Assembly (NCBI GenBank): GCA_965276835.1
Contig: OZ255631.1
Coordinates: 1,488,001 to 1,552,000, forward strand
Length of the DNA: 64,000 nt
Direction of reading: 5' to 3'
Source: BOG-932 sp965276835
GTDB taxonomy: Bacteria > Pseudomonadota > Alphaproteobacteria > BOG-932 > Roseiterribacteraceae
Below are positions 1 through 8,690 of this stretch, one piece after another. The notes beneath the pieces are model-generated. The model was not told the origin of the DNA. It saw nothing but the letters and a program-made list of their open reading frames with translations, and ran no database searches. Numbering within the stretch: the first letter of the stretch is position 1; the number at the start of each line of letters is the position of its first letter. The translations under genes were made by a program, and so were the position numbers.

Positions 1-1
1 G

Positions 2-475
2 ATACTCGTCGAGGATAGCGAATCCGACGTGTCCGATCTGGTCGACACGATCGGCAACCGGATCGGTGCTGAGCATCTGTATCGGATCGCACCGGTTGCC
101 AGCGACGTGCCGGAGCGATCAGTTCGGCGCATCGCGGCATTGGCACCCGACGATCCTGGTGCTTGGCCGCTGCACTGGCCACGGCCGTCGCGGCTCCTGC
201 CGAGCCCGGAGCCGGTCGAAACCGTGGCGCTCCTGCCGGATCATCCGCCGGTCTCGTTCACCTGGCGTGGCATTCGCCGGCGTGTGAAGCGCGCCGATGG
301 GCCCGAACGGGTGTTCGGAGAGTGGTGGAAGCGTGATGCAGCACTCACCACAGCCCGGGATTACTTCCAGGTCGAAGACGACGCCGGCAGCCGCTACTGG
401 CTGTTCCGCGCCGGCGACGGCCAGGACATGGCGACCGGCTCGCAGCGCTGGTTCATGCACGGGGTCTTCGGTTGA
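2..475 (+). CDS. imuB: ImuB, C-terminal part (cut by window edge)
   Basis: This is the C-terminal 157 residues of ImuB, the Y-family polymerase-like protein that works with ImuA and DnaE2 in damage-induced mutagenesis. The frame is open to the window edge, so the gene starts upstream. The tail carries the family's usual blocks: LGA-like 'GAEHLYRIAP', 'VPERSVRR', 'PVSFTWRGIRRRVKRADGPER', 'FGEWWKR' and 'YWLFRAGDG'. The polymerase-like core is outside the window, so loss of catalytic acids cannot be checked. Its stop overlaps the next start (TTGA at 472-475), which fits the imuA-imuB-dnaE2 operon. The first in-frame GTG is at 29, but it is internal to the protein rather than the true start. Confidence 0.9.
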   Translation: MLVEDSESDVSDLVDTIGNRIGAEHLYRIAPVASDVPERSVRRIAALAPDDPGAWPLHWPRPSRLLPSPEPVETVALLPDHPPVSFTWRGIRRRVKRADGPERVFGEWWKRDAALTTARDYFQVEDDAGSRYWLFRAGDGQDMATGSQRWFMHGVFG

Positions 476-3400
476 GCGGTCCCAACTATGCAGAGCTCCA
501 GGTCACGTCGCATTTCAGCTTTCTCCGCGGCGCCAGCTCCTGCGAGGACCTGTTCGTCCAAGCCTACCAGCTCGGCATCCAGGCGCTGGCGATCGTGGAT
601 CGCAACAGTCTGGCCGGCATCGTCCGCGCCCATCAAGCGGCGAAGGAGACGGGCGTCCAGCTTATCGTCGGCTGTCGCCTGGATCTGGACGACGGCATGT
701 CCGTCCTGGTCTATCCGATGGACCGGCCGGCCTATTCCCGCCTTTGCAGGCTTCTGTCGCTGGGTAAGAAGCGCGGCGGCAAGGCCAAGTGCATTCTCGG
801 CTGGGACGATCTGGTCACCTACGGCGAGGGCCAGATCGCAACGCTTGTGCCTGACCAGCCCGACGATACCTGCGCTCATCAACTCCGCCGCCTCAAAACT
901 GCCTTCGGGGATCGTGCCTATCTGGCGCTGACCCTAAGGCGGCGGCCGAACGACCAGTTGCGGCTGCACGAGCTGTCGAACCTGGCAACCCAAACGGGGG
1001 TGCGCACGGTTGTGACCAACGATGTGCTGTTCCATGAGCCGGGTCGGCGCATGCTGCAGGACGTCGTCACCTGCGTCCGCCACGGCGTCACCATCGATGA
1101 GGCAGGTTACCTGCGCGAACGCCATGCCGACCGCTACCTGAAGCCGCCGGCGGAGATGCATCGCCTGTTCGGGCGCTATCCGGAAGCTCTCGCGCGCACC
1201 GGCGAAATCGCTGCGCGCTGCAGCTTCTCGATGGACGAACTCGCCTATCAATATCCGGAGGAGCGCGCCGACCCATCGCTTACGCCGCAGCAGACCCTAG
1301 AAAAGCTCACCTGGGAGGGCGCGGCAGAGCGTTACCCCGAAGGGCTTCCCGACAGCGTTCGCACCACCCTGCTCCATGAACTCGAGCTCATCGGCAAGCT
1401 CAATTACGCGCCTTACTTTCTCACGGTGAACAGCATCGTGAAATTCGCGCGCTCGAAAGAAATCCTGTGCCAGGGGCGCGGCTCGGCCGCCAACTCGGCC
1501 GTCTGTTTCGTGCTCGGCATTACGTCCATAGATCCCGATCGCAACGACCTGCTTTTCGAGCGCTTCGTGTCCGAAGAGCGGCATGAGCCGCCGGACATCG
1601 ATGTCGATTTCGAGCACGAGCGGCGCGAGATCGTCATGCAATGGATCTTCGAGACCTATGGGCGCGATCACGCCGCCCTGTGTTCGGTCGTGACCCGCTA
1701 TCGCACCAAAGCGGCGATACGCGATGTCGGCAAGGCGCTCGGTCTCACCGAGGACCTGATCAAGATGCTGTCGTCACAAGTCTGGGGCTGGTCCGAAGAA
1801 GGCGTCGAGGACAAGCATGTCGAGGCGCTCAATCTCAACCTGGCCGACCGGCGCCTGCGCCTGACGCTCGACCTTGCCCGCCAGCTCATCGGTGCGCCGC
1901 GCCATCTCAGCCAGCATCCTGGCGGGTTCGTACTGACCCATGACCGGCTCGACGATCTGGCGCCGATCGAACCGGCGGCGATGAAGGATCGGCAGGTCAT
2001 CGAGTGGGATAAGGACGATATCGACATCCTCAAATTCATGAAGGTGGATGTCTTGGCCTTGGGGATGCTGACCTGCATGAAGCGCGCCTTCGATTTCCTC
2101 GACAGCCACAAGGGAATCAAGCTCGACCTGGCGACGATCCCGGCGGAAGACCCGCGCACCTACGCGATGATCCGCAAAGCGGACACGCTCGGGACCTTCC
2201 AGATCGAAAGCCGGGCCCAGATGTCCATGCTGCCGCGGATCAAGCCACGGACCTTCTATGACCTGGTCGTCGAGGTCGCGATCGTCCGGCCAGGCCCGAT
2301 CCAGGGCGATATGGTCCATCCTTATCTCCGCCGGCGCGAAGGATTGGAGCCGGTCGAATATCCGACGCCTGAGCTCGAGAAGGTGCTGGGCAAGACGCTG
2401 GGCGTGCCGCTGTTCCAGGAACAGGCGATGCGGGTCGCCATTGAATGCGCCGGCTTCACGCCGGGCGAAGCCGACCAGCTTCGCAAGAGCATGGCGACGT
2501 TCAAGTTCACCGGCGGGGTCAGCAAGTTCCGTGACAAGCTGATCGACGGCATGGTGGCCAAGGGCTACGAACAGGAATTCGCGGAAAAGACCTTCAGCCA
2601 GCTCGAAGGGTTCGGCAGCTACGGTTTCCCGGAAAGCCATGCCGCGTCCTTTGCCCTCATCGCTTATGCCAGCGCCTGGGTGAAGTGCTGGCACCCGGAC
2701 ATCTTCTGCGCTTCGCTGCTCAATGCCCAGCCGATGGGCTTCTATCAAACCGCCCAAATCGTCCGCGATGCGGAGGAACACGGCGTCGAAATCCGGCCGG
2801 TCTGTATCAACGCGTCGCGCTGGGACTGCACCTTGGAGCCGACCGACGACGATGGGCAATTCGCCGTGCGGCTCGGCTTCCGCATGATCCGGCACCTCGC
2901 CAATGCCCATGTCGCGACCATCGTCGCCTGCCGGGGCGAGCAGCCTTTCACGTCAGTCGACGATCTCTGGCGCCGCGCCGGCATCCCGGCGGCGTCGCTG
3001 GTCCAGATAGCGGCCGCCGACGGATTCCGCGCCTCCCTTGGCCTCGCCCGCCGGGAAGCACTCTGGGCGATCAAGGCGCTGCGCGACGAACCCCTTCCCC
3101 TCTTCTCGGCCGCCATCGAACGCGAGCAGCGCTCGATCCCGGAAATGCAGGAACCGGTCGTTGAGCTCCGGCCGATGACGGCCGGCAACGAGGTCGTCCA
3201 GGACTATCGCCATGTCGGGCTGACACTACGGGCCCATCCGCTCACCTTCCTGCGTGAGGATCTAACGGCGCAGAAGGTGGTCACCTGCATACAGGCGATG
3301 GCAACCAAGGATGGTCGGTGGTGCGAGACAGCCGGGCTGGTGCTCGTGCGCCAGCGTCCAGGCTCGGCCAAGGGCGTCATGTTCATCACCCTGGAAGACG

Positions 3401-3735
3401 AAACAGGCATAGCCAACCTGGTGGTCTGGCCACATGTGTTCGAGAAATTTCGCCGCGCGGTCATGGGAGCCAACCTGATGGCGGTCAAAGGGCGCGTACA
3501 GCGGGAGGGCGAGGTGGTCCACCTGATCGCCCACCAGATCGCCGACCTGTCGGCGGATCTTGCGACCGTCGGTGGCCGCGACAATTTCACGATGCCGGCC
3601 AGCCGCGCCGATCATGCCCGTCATGGCGGACCCGATCCGCGCGAACTGCCACCAAAGGGACTGAGAACCCGGAATATCTATATCCCCGACCTTCATATCG
3701 ACACGCTCAAAGTGAAAAGTCGGAACTTCCAGTGA
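472..3735 (+). CDS. dnaE2: Error-prone DNA polymerase DnaE2
   Basis: This C-family replicative-type polymerase is used for translesion synthesis in the ImuA-ImuB-DnaE2 mutasome. The 1087-residue length is normal for DnaE2. The N-terminus holds the PHP domain start (ELQVTSHFSFLRGAS). The catalytic acidic motif PDIDVDF is near residue 375. The SYGFPESHAASFALIAYASAW block lies near residue 720, and a C-terminal OB-fold follows (around 930-1010, GVMFITLEDETGIANLVVWP). The start is TTG at 472, overlapping the imuB stop by 4 bases, so translation is probably coupled. Family knowledge says such operons are SOS (LexA) controlled, but the operon promoter lies outside the window. Confidence 0.96.
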   Translation: MSGPNYAELQVTSHFSFLRGASSCEDLFVQAYQLGIQALAIVDRNSLAGIVRAHQAAKETGVQLIVGCRLDLDDGMSVLVYPMDRPAYSRLCRLLSLGKKRGGKAKCILGWDDLVTYGEGQIATLVPDQPDDTCAHQLRRLKTAFGDRAYLALTLRRRPNDQLRLHELSNLATQTGVRTVVTNDVLFHEPGRRMLQDVVTCVRHGVTIDEAGYLRERHADRYLKPPAEMHRLFGRYPEALARTGEIAARCSFSMDELAYQYPEERADPSLTPQQTLEKLTWEGAAERYPEGLPDSVRTTLLHELELIGKLNYAPYFLTVNSIVKFARSKEILCQGRGSAANSAVCFVLGITSIDPDRNDLLFERFVSEERHEPPDIDVDFEHERREIVMQWIFETYGRDHAALCSVVTRYRTKAAIRDVGKALGLTEDLIKMLSSQVWGWSEEGVEDKHVEALNLNLADRRLRLTLDLARQLIGAPRHLSQHPGGFVLTHDRLDDLAPIEPAAMKDRQVIEWDKDDIDILKFMKVDVLALGMLTCMKRAFDFLDSHKGIKLDLATIPAEDPRTYAMIRKADTLGTFQIESRAQMSMLPRIKPRTFYDLVVEVAIVRPGPIQGDMVHPYLRRREGLEPVEYPTPELEKVLGKTLGVPLFQEQAMRVAIECAGFTPGEADQLRKSMATFKFTGGVSKFRDKLIDGMVAKGYEQEFAEKTFSQLEGFGSYGFPESHAASFALIAYASAWVKCWHPDIFCASLLNAQPMGFYQTAQIVRDAEEHGVEIRPVCINASRWDCTLEPTDDDGQFAVRLGFRMIRHLANAHVATIVACRGEQPFTSVDDLWRRAGIPAASLVQIAAADGFRASLGLARREALWAIKALRDEPLPLFSAAIEREQRSIPEMQEPVVELRPMTAGNEVVQDYRHVGLTLRAHPLTFLREDLTAQKVVTCIQAMATKDGRWCETAGLVLVRQRPGSAKGVMFITLEDETGIANLVVWPHVFEKFRRAVMGANLMAVKGRVQREGEVVHLIAHQIADLSADLATVGGRDNFTMPASRADHARHGGPDPRELPPKGLRTRNIYIPDLHIDTLKVKSRNFQ

Positions 3736-3778
3736 TGCGAAGCCGGAACCAAAATCCACCTGCGGCGGTCGCAATCCC

Positions 3779-4600
3779 ATGAAGATCGCGACCTTTAATG
3801 TGAACGGCATCAATGGCCGGCTCGCCGTGCTGCTGCGCTGGCTGGAAGAGGCGCAGCCAGACGTTGCCTGCCTCCAGGAGCTCAAGGCGCCGGATGAGAA
3901 ATTCCCGATTGCGGCGATCCGGAAACTTGGCTACGGCGCCGTCTGGCACGGGCAGAAATCCTGGAACGGTGTCGCCATTCTCGCCCGCGACTGCGATCCG
4001 ATCGAGACACGGCGCGGCCTGCCCGGCGATGCGGACGACAGCCACAGCCGCTATATCGAGGCAGCGGTGAACGGTATCCTGATCGGCTGCCTCTATCTGC
4101 CCAACGGCAACCCGGCGCCGGGACCCAAGTTCAACTACAAGCTGAAATGGTTCGAGCGGGTCACCGCGCATGCCGCGAGCCTGCTGGCAACCGGCGCACC
4201 GGTCGTCCTGGCCGGCGACTACAATGTCATGCCGACCGATCTCGATGTTTATGCTCCGGAGCGATGGCGCGACGACGCACTGTTCCGGCCGGAAGTGCGC
4301 GAAGCCTACGCGGCACTCGTTGCCCAAGGCTGGACCGATGCGCTACGCGCCTTGCACCCCGGCCAGCGCATCTACACCTTCTGGAAATATTTCCGGAATG
4401 CCTTCGCCCGCGACGCCGGGCTGAGGCTCGACCATTTCCTGCTGAGCCCGTCGATCGCTGACCGGCTCACGACGGCCGAAGTCGACCGCCTGGTTCGCGG
4501 ATGGGAGCATTCCAGCGATCACGCGCCGGTCTGGATCGAACTCGCAGACAAGACGCAAAAACGCCGGCGGGCAACGCCCAAGCCGCGCGAGGACGAGTAG
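3779..4600 (+). CDS. xthA: Exodeoxyribonuclease III / AP endonuclease
   Basis: This is a member of the EEP (exonuclease-endonuclease-phosphatase) family that cleaves abasic sites and trims 3' ends. It is 273 residues long. The start KIATFNVNGINGR contains the Asn of the active site, and Glu34 sits in CLQELK. The GDYNVMP motif gives the catalytic Asp and Asn, and the tail ends with LDHFLLS and SSDHAPVW, which supplies the final Asp-His pair. The start ATG at 3779 lies 43 bases after dnaE2 on the same strand, so it may be co-transcribed with the mutasome genes and supply processed lesions. A basic tail (KTQKRRRATPKPR) follows the fold. Confidence 0.93.
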   Translation: MKIATFNVNGINGRLAVLLRWLEEAQPDVACLQELKAPDEKFPIAAIRKLGYGAVWHGQKSWNGVAILARDCDPIETRRGLPGDADDSHSRYIEAAVNGILIGCLYLPNGNPAPGPKFNYKLKWFERVTAHAASLLATGAPVVLAGDYNVMPTDLDVYAPERWRDDALFRPEVREAYAALVAQGWTDALRALHPGQRIYTFWKYFRNAFARDAGLRLDHFLLSPSIADRLTTAEVDRLVRGWEHSSDHAPVWIELADKTQKRRRATPKPREDE

Positions 4601-4611
4601 GAGAAACGGAG

Positions 4612-5268
4612 ATGTGCAACCTCTATACGGTTCGGAAAAGCGCCGAGGACGTCGCGGCCCACTTCGGGGCGGAGGTCCCCAAGTCGATCGAGATGAAACC
4701 GGACACCGCCAAAGGCGGGCGCGGCATCGTCGTCCGTGCACATAACAACCGGCGCCTGGTTCAAGAAGTCGGCTGGGGATTCCCGCGGCTCACCCGCGAG
4801 ATGCGGGAGAAGAAACAGCCGGCAACAGCCGTGAACTTGGTGGCCGACCTGACCAGCACGATGTGGGAAGCGATGGTCGTCGATCCACGCTACCGCTGCC
4901 TGATCCCGGTCACGCAATTCGCCGAGCCCGATGGTCTTCCCGGCAAAAAGACCCGAACTTGGTTCAACGTGAAAAACGAGCCTCTTTTTGCCTGGGCGGG
5001 TTTCTGTCGGAACACCGAACTCTGGGGGCCCTGCTACGCCGGCATGACCACGGCCAGTAACGACGCGGTCATGCATTATAACGAGCGGATGCCGGTCCTG
5101 CTCCACGCCAACGAATGGGAGCACTGGCTCACCTGCAGCATCCAGGACGTCATTGCCTTGCAGTTCCGGACCTATCCCGCGGATAATTTGGGTATTACCC
5201 CGACAGACGAGGCCTGGATCCCGAGAAACGCGGCGCCGATGCGAATGCCCGAACCGCAACTTATCTAA
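4612..5268 (+). CDS. SRAP-family protein (HMCES/YedK-like), copy 1
   Basis: SOS-response-associated peptidase fold protein of 218 residues. Family members crosslink to abasic sites in single-stranded DNA through Cys2 after removal of Met1. The ATG at 4612 is chosen because it gives MCNLYTVRKS with Cys at position 2, and a GGAGA-type site lies just upstream; an open frame extends further 5' but would bury Cys2. Other family blocks are visible: VNLVADL (Asn), CLIPVTQFAEP (Glu) and the R-M-P motif. That motif reads YNERMP, with Asn where the family commonly has His (HDRMP, as in the second copy at 15626). It follows xthA by 11 bases, consistent with abasic-site handling. Confidence 0.92.
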   Translation: MCNLYTVRKSAEDVAAHFGAEVPKSIEMKPDTAKGGRGIVVRAHNNRRLVQEVGWGFPRLTREMREKKQPATAVNLVADLTSTMWEAMVVDPRYRCLIPVTQFAEPDGLPGKKTRTWFNVKNEPLFAWAGFCRNTELWGPCYAGMTTASNDAVMHYNERMPVLLHANEWEHWLTCSIQDVIALQFRTYPADNLGITPTDEAWIPRNAAPMRMPEPQLI

Positions 5269-5278
5269 CCTCACCCCC

Positions 5279-5746
5279 TCAGTTCGCGCTCGCCAAAGTC
5301 TGCAGGATCTCCCGGATCAGCGGCGCTTGAGACGGCAGGATGCGCGTCAGGGCTTCCGCATCGTCAAAATAAGCAATCCTGTCGATCTCCGGGAACGCCG
5401 CGCGCTTTCCCGACCGAGGCGGCCACTCCATCTCGAACGTCCCAGGACGGAAGGCGCCGAGGTCGAGGTCGCCTTCTGCGGCCCAGCACAAGACTGTCTT
5501 GCCGCCAGCCTGGCGAAGGGGTGTCAGAGGGTGCGAGATGTGCGGAGGCTTTAGCCCGGTTTCCTCCTCGAACTCGCGTAGCGCCGCCGCAAGCGGCTCC
5601 TCGCCTGTCTCGATTAAACCTTTCGGAATCATCCAGGAGCCCAGGTCCTTCCGGGCCCAAAGCGGGCCGCCAGGGTGGCCAAGCAAAAACTCTATCCGCG
5701 CACGATGTCGGCGATAGACTAGGACGCCGGCGCTGGTCAGGCGCAT
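5279..5746 (-). CDS. NUDIX hydrolase
   Basis: This is a 155-residue NUDIX-fold pyrophosphohydrolase with a full Nudix box: Gly, five residues, Glu, seven residues, REFEEETGL (GLIETGEEPLAAALREFEEETGL region). The fold begins MRLTSAGVLVYRR. I chose the ATG at 5746 because a longer frame would run into ligD, whose stop is at 5757; the gap is then 10 bases and the pair is probably co-transcribed. Substrate is unknown. The YRR...WMIPKG pattern resembles the general NUDIX proteins often found near DNA-repair genes, where a nucleotide-sanitising role is plausible but not shown. Confidence 0.88.
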   Translation of the reverse strand: MRLTSAGVLVYRRHRARIEFLLGHPGGPLWARKDLGSWMIPKGLIETGEEPLAAALREFEEETGLKPPHISHPLTPLRQAGGKTVLCWAAEGDLDLGAFRPGTFEMEWPPRSGKRAAFPEIDRIAYFDDAEALTRILPSQAPLIREILQTLASAN

Positions 5747-5756
5747 CGGACGCGCA

Positions 5757-8372
5757 TCAAACCTTGCCCAGCCGCTTGATGGCGTTTGCCAGTGGCCGCT
5801 CGCCATCGCAATAATCTTCCCAGGCCTTCAGTTTCTTGACCAGGGGCGGCACGGTGCGCACCGTGTAGACGGTAGGATCGAGCCCCTTCTTCACCTGGCT
5901 CCAACTCACGGGCATCGACACGGGGGCCCCGGGCCGCCCGCGGGGCGACAGCGGAGCCACCGCCGTCGCCATGCGGTCGTTCCGCAGATAATCCAGGAAG
6001 ATACGGCCGGTGCGCTCTTTCTTGGCCATGTTGATCAGATAGCGATCGGGCGCGTCAGCCGCCATCACCTTGCAGACGTCGCGGGCGAACGCTTTCGCGA
6101 TCGCCCAGTCGATGCCCTCCGCCTCCAATGGCGTGACTACATGCAGGCCCTTGCCGCCCGTGGTCTTGCAGAAGCTGACGAGGCCCAGCTCCTCAAGCCG
6201 GTCGCGGATTTCCCGTGCGCTCTCGATCACAACCTCGAAGGCGACGTCGGGTGCGGGGTCCAGATCGAATACCAGGCGGCCAGGCTGTTCCGGCGAGAAC
6301 GGCTCGGAGTTCCAGGGGTGAAGCTCGAGGGCGCCCGTCTGAGCCGCGGCGACCAATGCCTCGACGCTGTCGAACTCGATATAAGGTTTGCGATCGCCCC
6401 ACACCTCCACTTCGGTGATCAATGCGGACTGGCCCTTGGCGGCGTGCCGCTGGAAGAAGTTCTGAGCGCCGTTGATGCCATCGGGCATCCGGATCATCGA
6501 GCAGGGTCGGCCCTTCACATGGGGCAGCATCCACGCGCCCACCGCCTCGTAATATTGGGCCAACTCCAGCTTGGTCACCGGCTTGCCGTCGTGCGCATCT
6601 GGCCACAGTGGTTTGTCGGCGTGAGAGATTGTCACGCCCAGGACCGGGACGGATCCTCGGGGCGATATGGTTTTGGTCTGGATGATCGCCGGCGTCGGTT
6701 CGCTGAGCTCTATCGTGTTCGCCGGCGCGGGCTCCTCAGCCTCGACCTCCGCGGCCGGCTTGTCATCGCGCAAGCCCTTGAAGGAGGCTTGGCGCAACGT
6801 GCCGTCGCCGGTGAAACCGGCATATTGGATTTCGGCAACTAGTTCCGGGCGCACCCAATGTACGCCCACCGCCTTCTTCGGCGCGGTCTTCCCCTTGAAG
6901 GGACTGACGTCGGTCTCAAGCGCCTTGAGACGGGGGAGGATGCGGCTCACCGTGTCGCGCCCGAAACCCGTGCCGATCCGGCCGACATGGACCAGCTCGC
7001 CGTCGCGGTTCACGCCTGCGATCAGCGAACGGAAAGCGTCTCCCGTAGTGGTCCATCCGCCGATCACGACCTCGTGACCGGCGCGGCATTTGGATTTGCC
7101 CCAGTTCTCGCTGCGGCCGGACTGGTAGGGCGCGTCGAGGCGTTTGGAGATGATACCCTCGAGGTCCATGCGACACGCCGACAGGAGGACTGCATCCCCA
7201 GCGGTAATGAAATGGTCGACGTAGCGGATGTTCGCCGCAGCGCCTTCTATGCTGCTTTCCAGACGGGCCTTCCTCTCCGTCAGCGGCAACGGACGCAGGT
7301 CCTCCTTGCCGGCGAACATCTGGTCGAAAACGAAGAACACCAAATCCTTTGTCTTGGCCTCGGAGATCGCTGCCTGCAACGCCGAGAAGCTGGGCGCGCC
7401 GGTGTGATCCAGCGCGATCACCTCGCCGTCGATGATGCCATCGGACAAGCTGGCGCCGCTGGCGACGATCTCCGGGAACTTCGCAGACCAATCGAGGCCC
7501 TTGCGCGAGCGCAGCGTAGCCTTGCCGCCGACGGTGCGCAGCTGCATGCGGTAACCGTCGAATTTGATCTCATGGGCCCAGCCCGCTCCAGCCGGCGGCT
7601 TCTCGAGCGATTTGGCCAGCTGCGGCTCGATAAAGGCCGGCAGGGTAGCCACGGTCTTGACCTTGGACGACGTTGCCTTGACCGGGACGATCAGCCCAGC
7701 TGGCGCGCTATCGTCTCGATTGCTTTGCCACACTGAACCAGCGGCCGCACCCTTGGCGGTCATGAATGGCGATGCCGCCTTTCCCTTGCCGTTGGCGATC
7801 TCGGTCATGGTGCGGCCCGAAGCCACCGACCGGTCGGCGTCCGTCGGTCCGGATGTGTTCCCCTCAATGGCGCCCTCGTCACGATGCTTGATCAGAAGCC
7901 AGCTCGCTTTACCCCGACTGTCACGCTTGGTACGCACTAACACCCAGGAGCCGTGGATCCGCTCGCCTTCCATGACGAACTTCAACTCTCCCTTGTTCAG
8001 GGCTTGGCCGATCTTCTCAAAACCTTTTTCGGGCGCCCAATAGCCGCGATCCCAAAGCATTACGGTCCCGCCACCGTATTGTCCCTTCGGGATCGCGCCC
8101 TCGAAGTCGCCATAGTCGAGCGGGTGATCCTCGACCTCCATGGCCATGCGGCGATCCTTCGGATCGAGAGAGGGCCCCTTGGGCACGGCCCATGACCGGA
8201 ATGTGCCCTCATATTCGAGGCGCAGATCGAAGTGCAGGTGGCTGGCGGCATGCTTCTGGATGACGAAACGCAGCGCCTGCGACGGTACGACTTTGGCGTC
8301 CTTACCGGATGGCTCCGCAGTTTGCGAAAAGTCTCGCATCCCTTGGTATTTGGCGAGCTTTGTAGCGACCAC
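5757..8372 (-). CDS. ligD: LigD: 3'-phosphoesterase, ATP-dependent ligase and polymerase
   Basis: Multifunctional non-homologous end-joining enzyme, 871 residues, with domains in the order phosphoesterase, ligase, polymerase. The phosphoesterase (about 30-170) shows QKHAASHLHFDLRLE and the AIPKGQYGGGTV block. The ligase (about 245-545) has the adenylated lysine Lys270 in EIKFDGYR and the IIDGEV, LEGIISK and WGKSKC motifs, followed by an OB-fold. The polymerase/primase domain (about 575-871) has HADKPLWP and the metal-binding pair in FDLDP (703-705). A low-complexity linker (170-245) separates the first two domains. The gene faces away from the small genes and Ku (9241) that complete the system. 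The promoter region 8373-8502 contains a 7-3-7 palindrome. Confidence 0.96.
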   Translation of the reverse strand: MVATKLAKYQGMRDFSQTAEPSGKDAKVVPSQALRFVIQKHAASHLHFDLRLEYEGTFRSWAVPKGPSLDPKDRRMAMEVEDHPLDYGDFEGAIPKGQYGGGTVMLWDRGYWAPEKGFEKIGQALNKGELKFVMEGERIHGSWVLVRTKRDSRGKASWLLIKHRDEGAIEGNTSGPTDADRSVASGRTMTEIANGKGKAASPFMTAKGAAAGSVWQSNRDDSAPAGLIVPVKATSSKVKTVATLPAFIEPQLAKSLEKPPAGAGWAHEIKFDGYRMQLRTVGGKATLRSRKGLDWSAKFPEIVASGASLSDGIIDGEVIALDHTGAPSFSALQAAISEAKTKDLVFFVFDQMFAGKEDLRPLPLTERKARLESSIEGAAANIRYVDHFITAGDAVLLSACRMDLEGIISKRLDAPYQSGRSENWGKSKCRAGHEVVIGGWTTTGDAFRSLIAGVNRDGELVHVGRIGTGFGRDTVSRILPRLKALETDVSPFKGKTAPKKAVGVHWVRPELVAEIQYAGFTGDGTLRQASFKGLRDDKPAAEVEAEEPAPANTIELSEPTPAIIQTKTISPRGSVPVLGVTISHADKPLWPDAHDGKPVTKLELAQYYEAVGAWMLPHVKGRPCSMIRMPDGINGAQNFFQRHAAKGQSALITEVEVWGDRKPYIEFDSVEALVAAAQTGALELHPWNSEPFSPEQPGRLVFDLDPAPDVAFEVVIESAREIRDRLEELGLVSFCKTTGGKGLHVVTPLEAEGIDWAIAKAFARDVCKVMAADAPDRYLINMAKKERTGRIFLDYLRNDRMATAVAPLSPRGRPGAPVSMPVSWSQVKKGLDPTVYTVRTVPPLVKKLKAWEDYCDGERPLANAIKRLGKV

Positions 8373-8434
8373 GTTTTGCTCCGAGGAAAGTCAGGTCTTC
8401 GAGCGGACATTGACTATATGATCCAGGTGCAAGT

Positions 8435-8451
8435 TGGGTTCCGAGAACCCA
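8435..8451. promoter_or_regulatory. Palindrome between divergent ligD and small gene
   Basis: The sequence TGGGTTC-CGA-GAACCCA is a perfect 7-base inverted repeat with a 3-base spacer in the 130-base region between ligD (starts at 8372, minus) and the 60-codon gene at 8503 (plus). Its place suggests an operator for one or both. A GGAACC copy of one arm follows at 8453. The regulator is unknown, and it does not match the alphaproteobacterial LexA spacing GTTC-N7-GTTC. Confidence 0.4.
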
Positions 8452-8502
8452 TGGAACCGACAGGGCGATTCTGGATTCCACTTACCAACAGAGGAGGTAC
8501 AT

Positions 8503-8685
8503 ATGTCTAAACGGGAAGAGATCGCGCCGAACGGCGATAAGCGCTATGTGCGCCGCGATGACAAAGGCCAATTCAAGACTGAGGTCGACGAAGGCAAGTC
8601 GCTGTCGGCGGACGCCCATCATAAAGCGAAGCACGACGCGAAGCCGGGCCAGGGCGACAAAGGCGATCATCATCGCGCGAAATAG
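8503..8685 (+). CDS. Small charged protein of unknown function, in NHEJ cluster
   Basis: 60-residue protein, very hydrophilic and rich in Lys, Asp and His (MSKREEIAPNGDKRYVRRD, ending HHKAKHDAKPG...HHRAK). No known domain is recognised. The ATG at 8503 is chosen because a near-ideal AGGAGG lies at 8492-8497; the frame is open further upstream but without a comparable site. It lies 5 bases before the next gene, between ligD and ku. It may be a small DNA-associated or stress protein of the end-joining cluster; this is inference from position only. Confidence 0.7.
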   Translation: MSKREEIAPNGDKRYVRRDDKGQFKTEVDEGKSLSADAHHKAKHDAKPGQGDKGDHHRAK

Positions 8686-8690
8686 CTGCG

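Noticed and set aside
1774..2910. Long (378-codon) open frame antisense to dnaE2
   Set aside because: It lies fully within dnaE2 and has the Arg/Asp/Gly-rich composition of a mirror frame in GC-rich DNA; no domain is visible.
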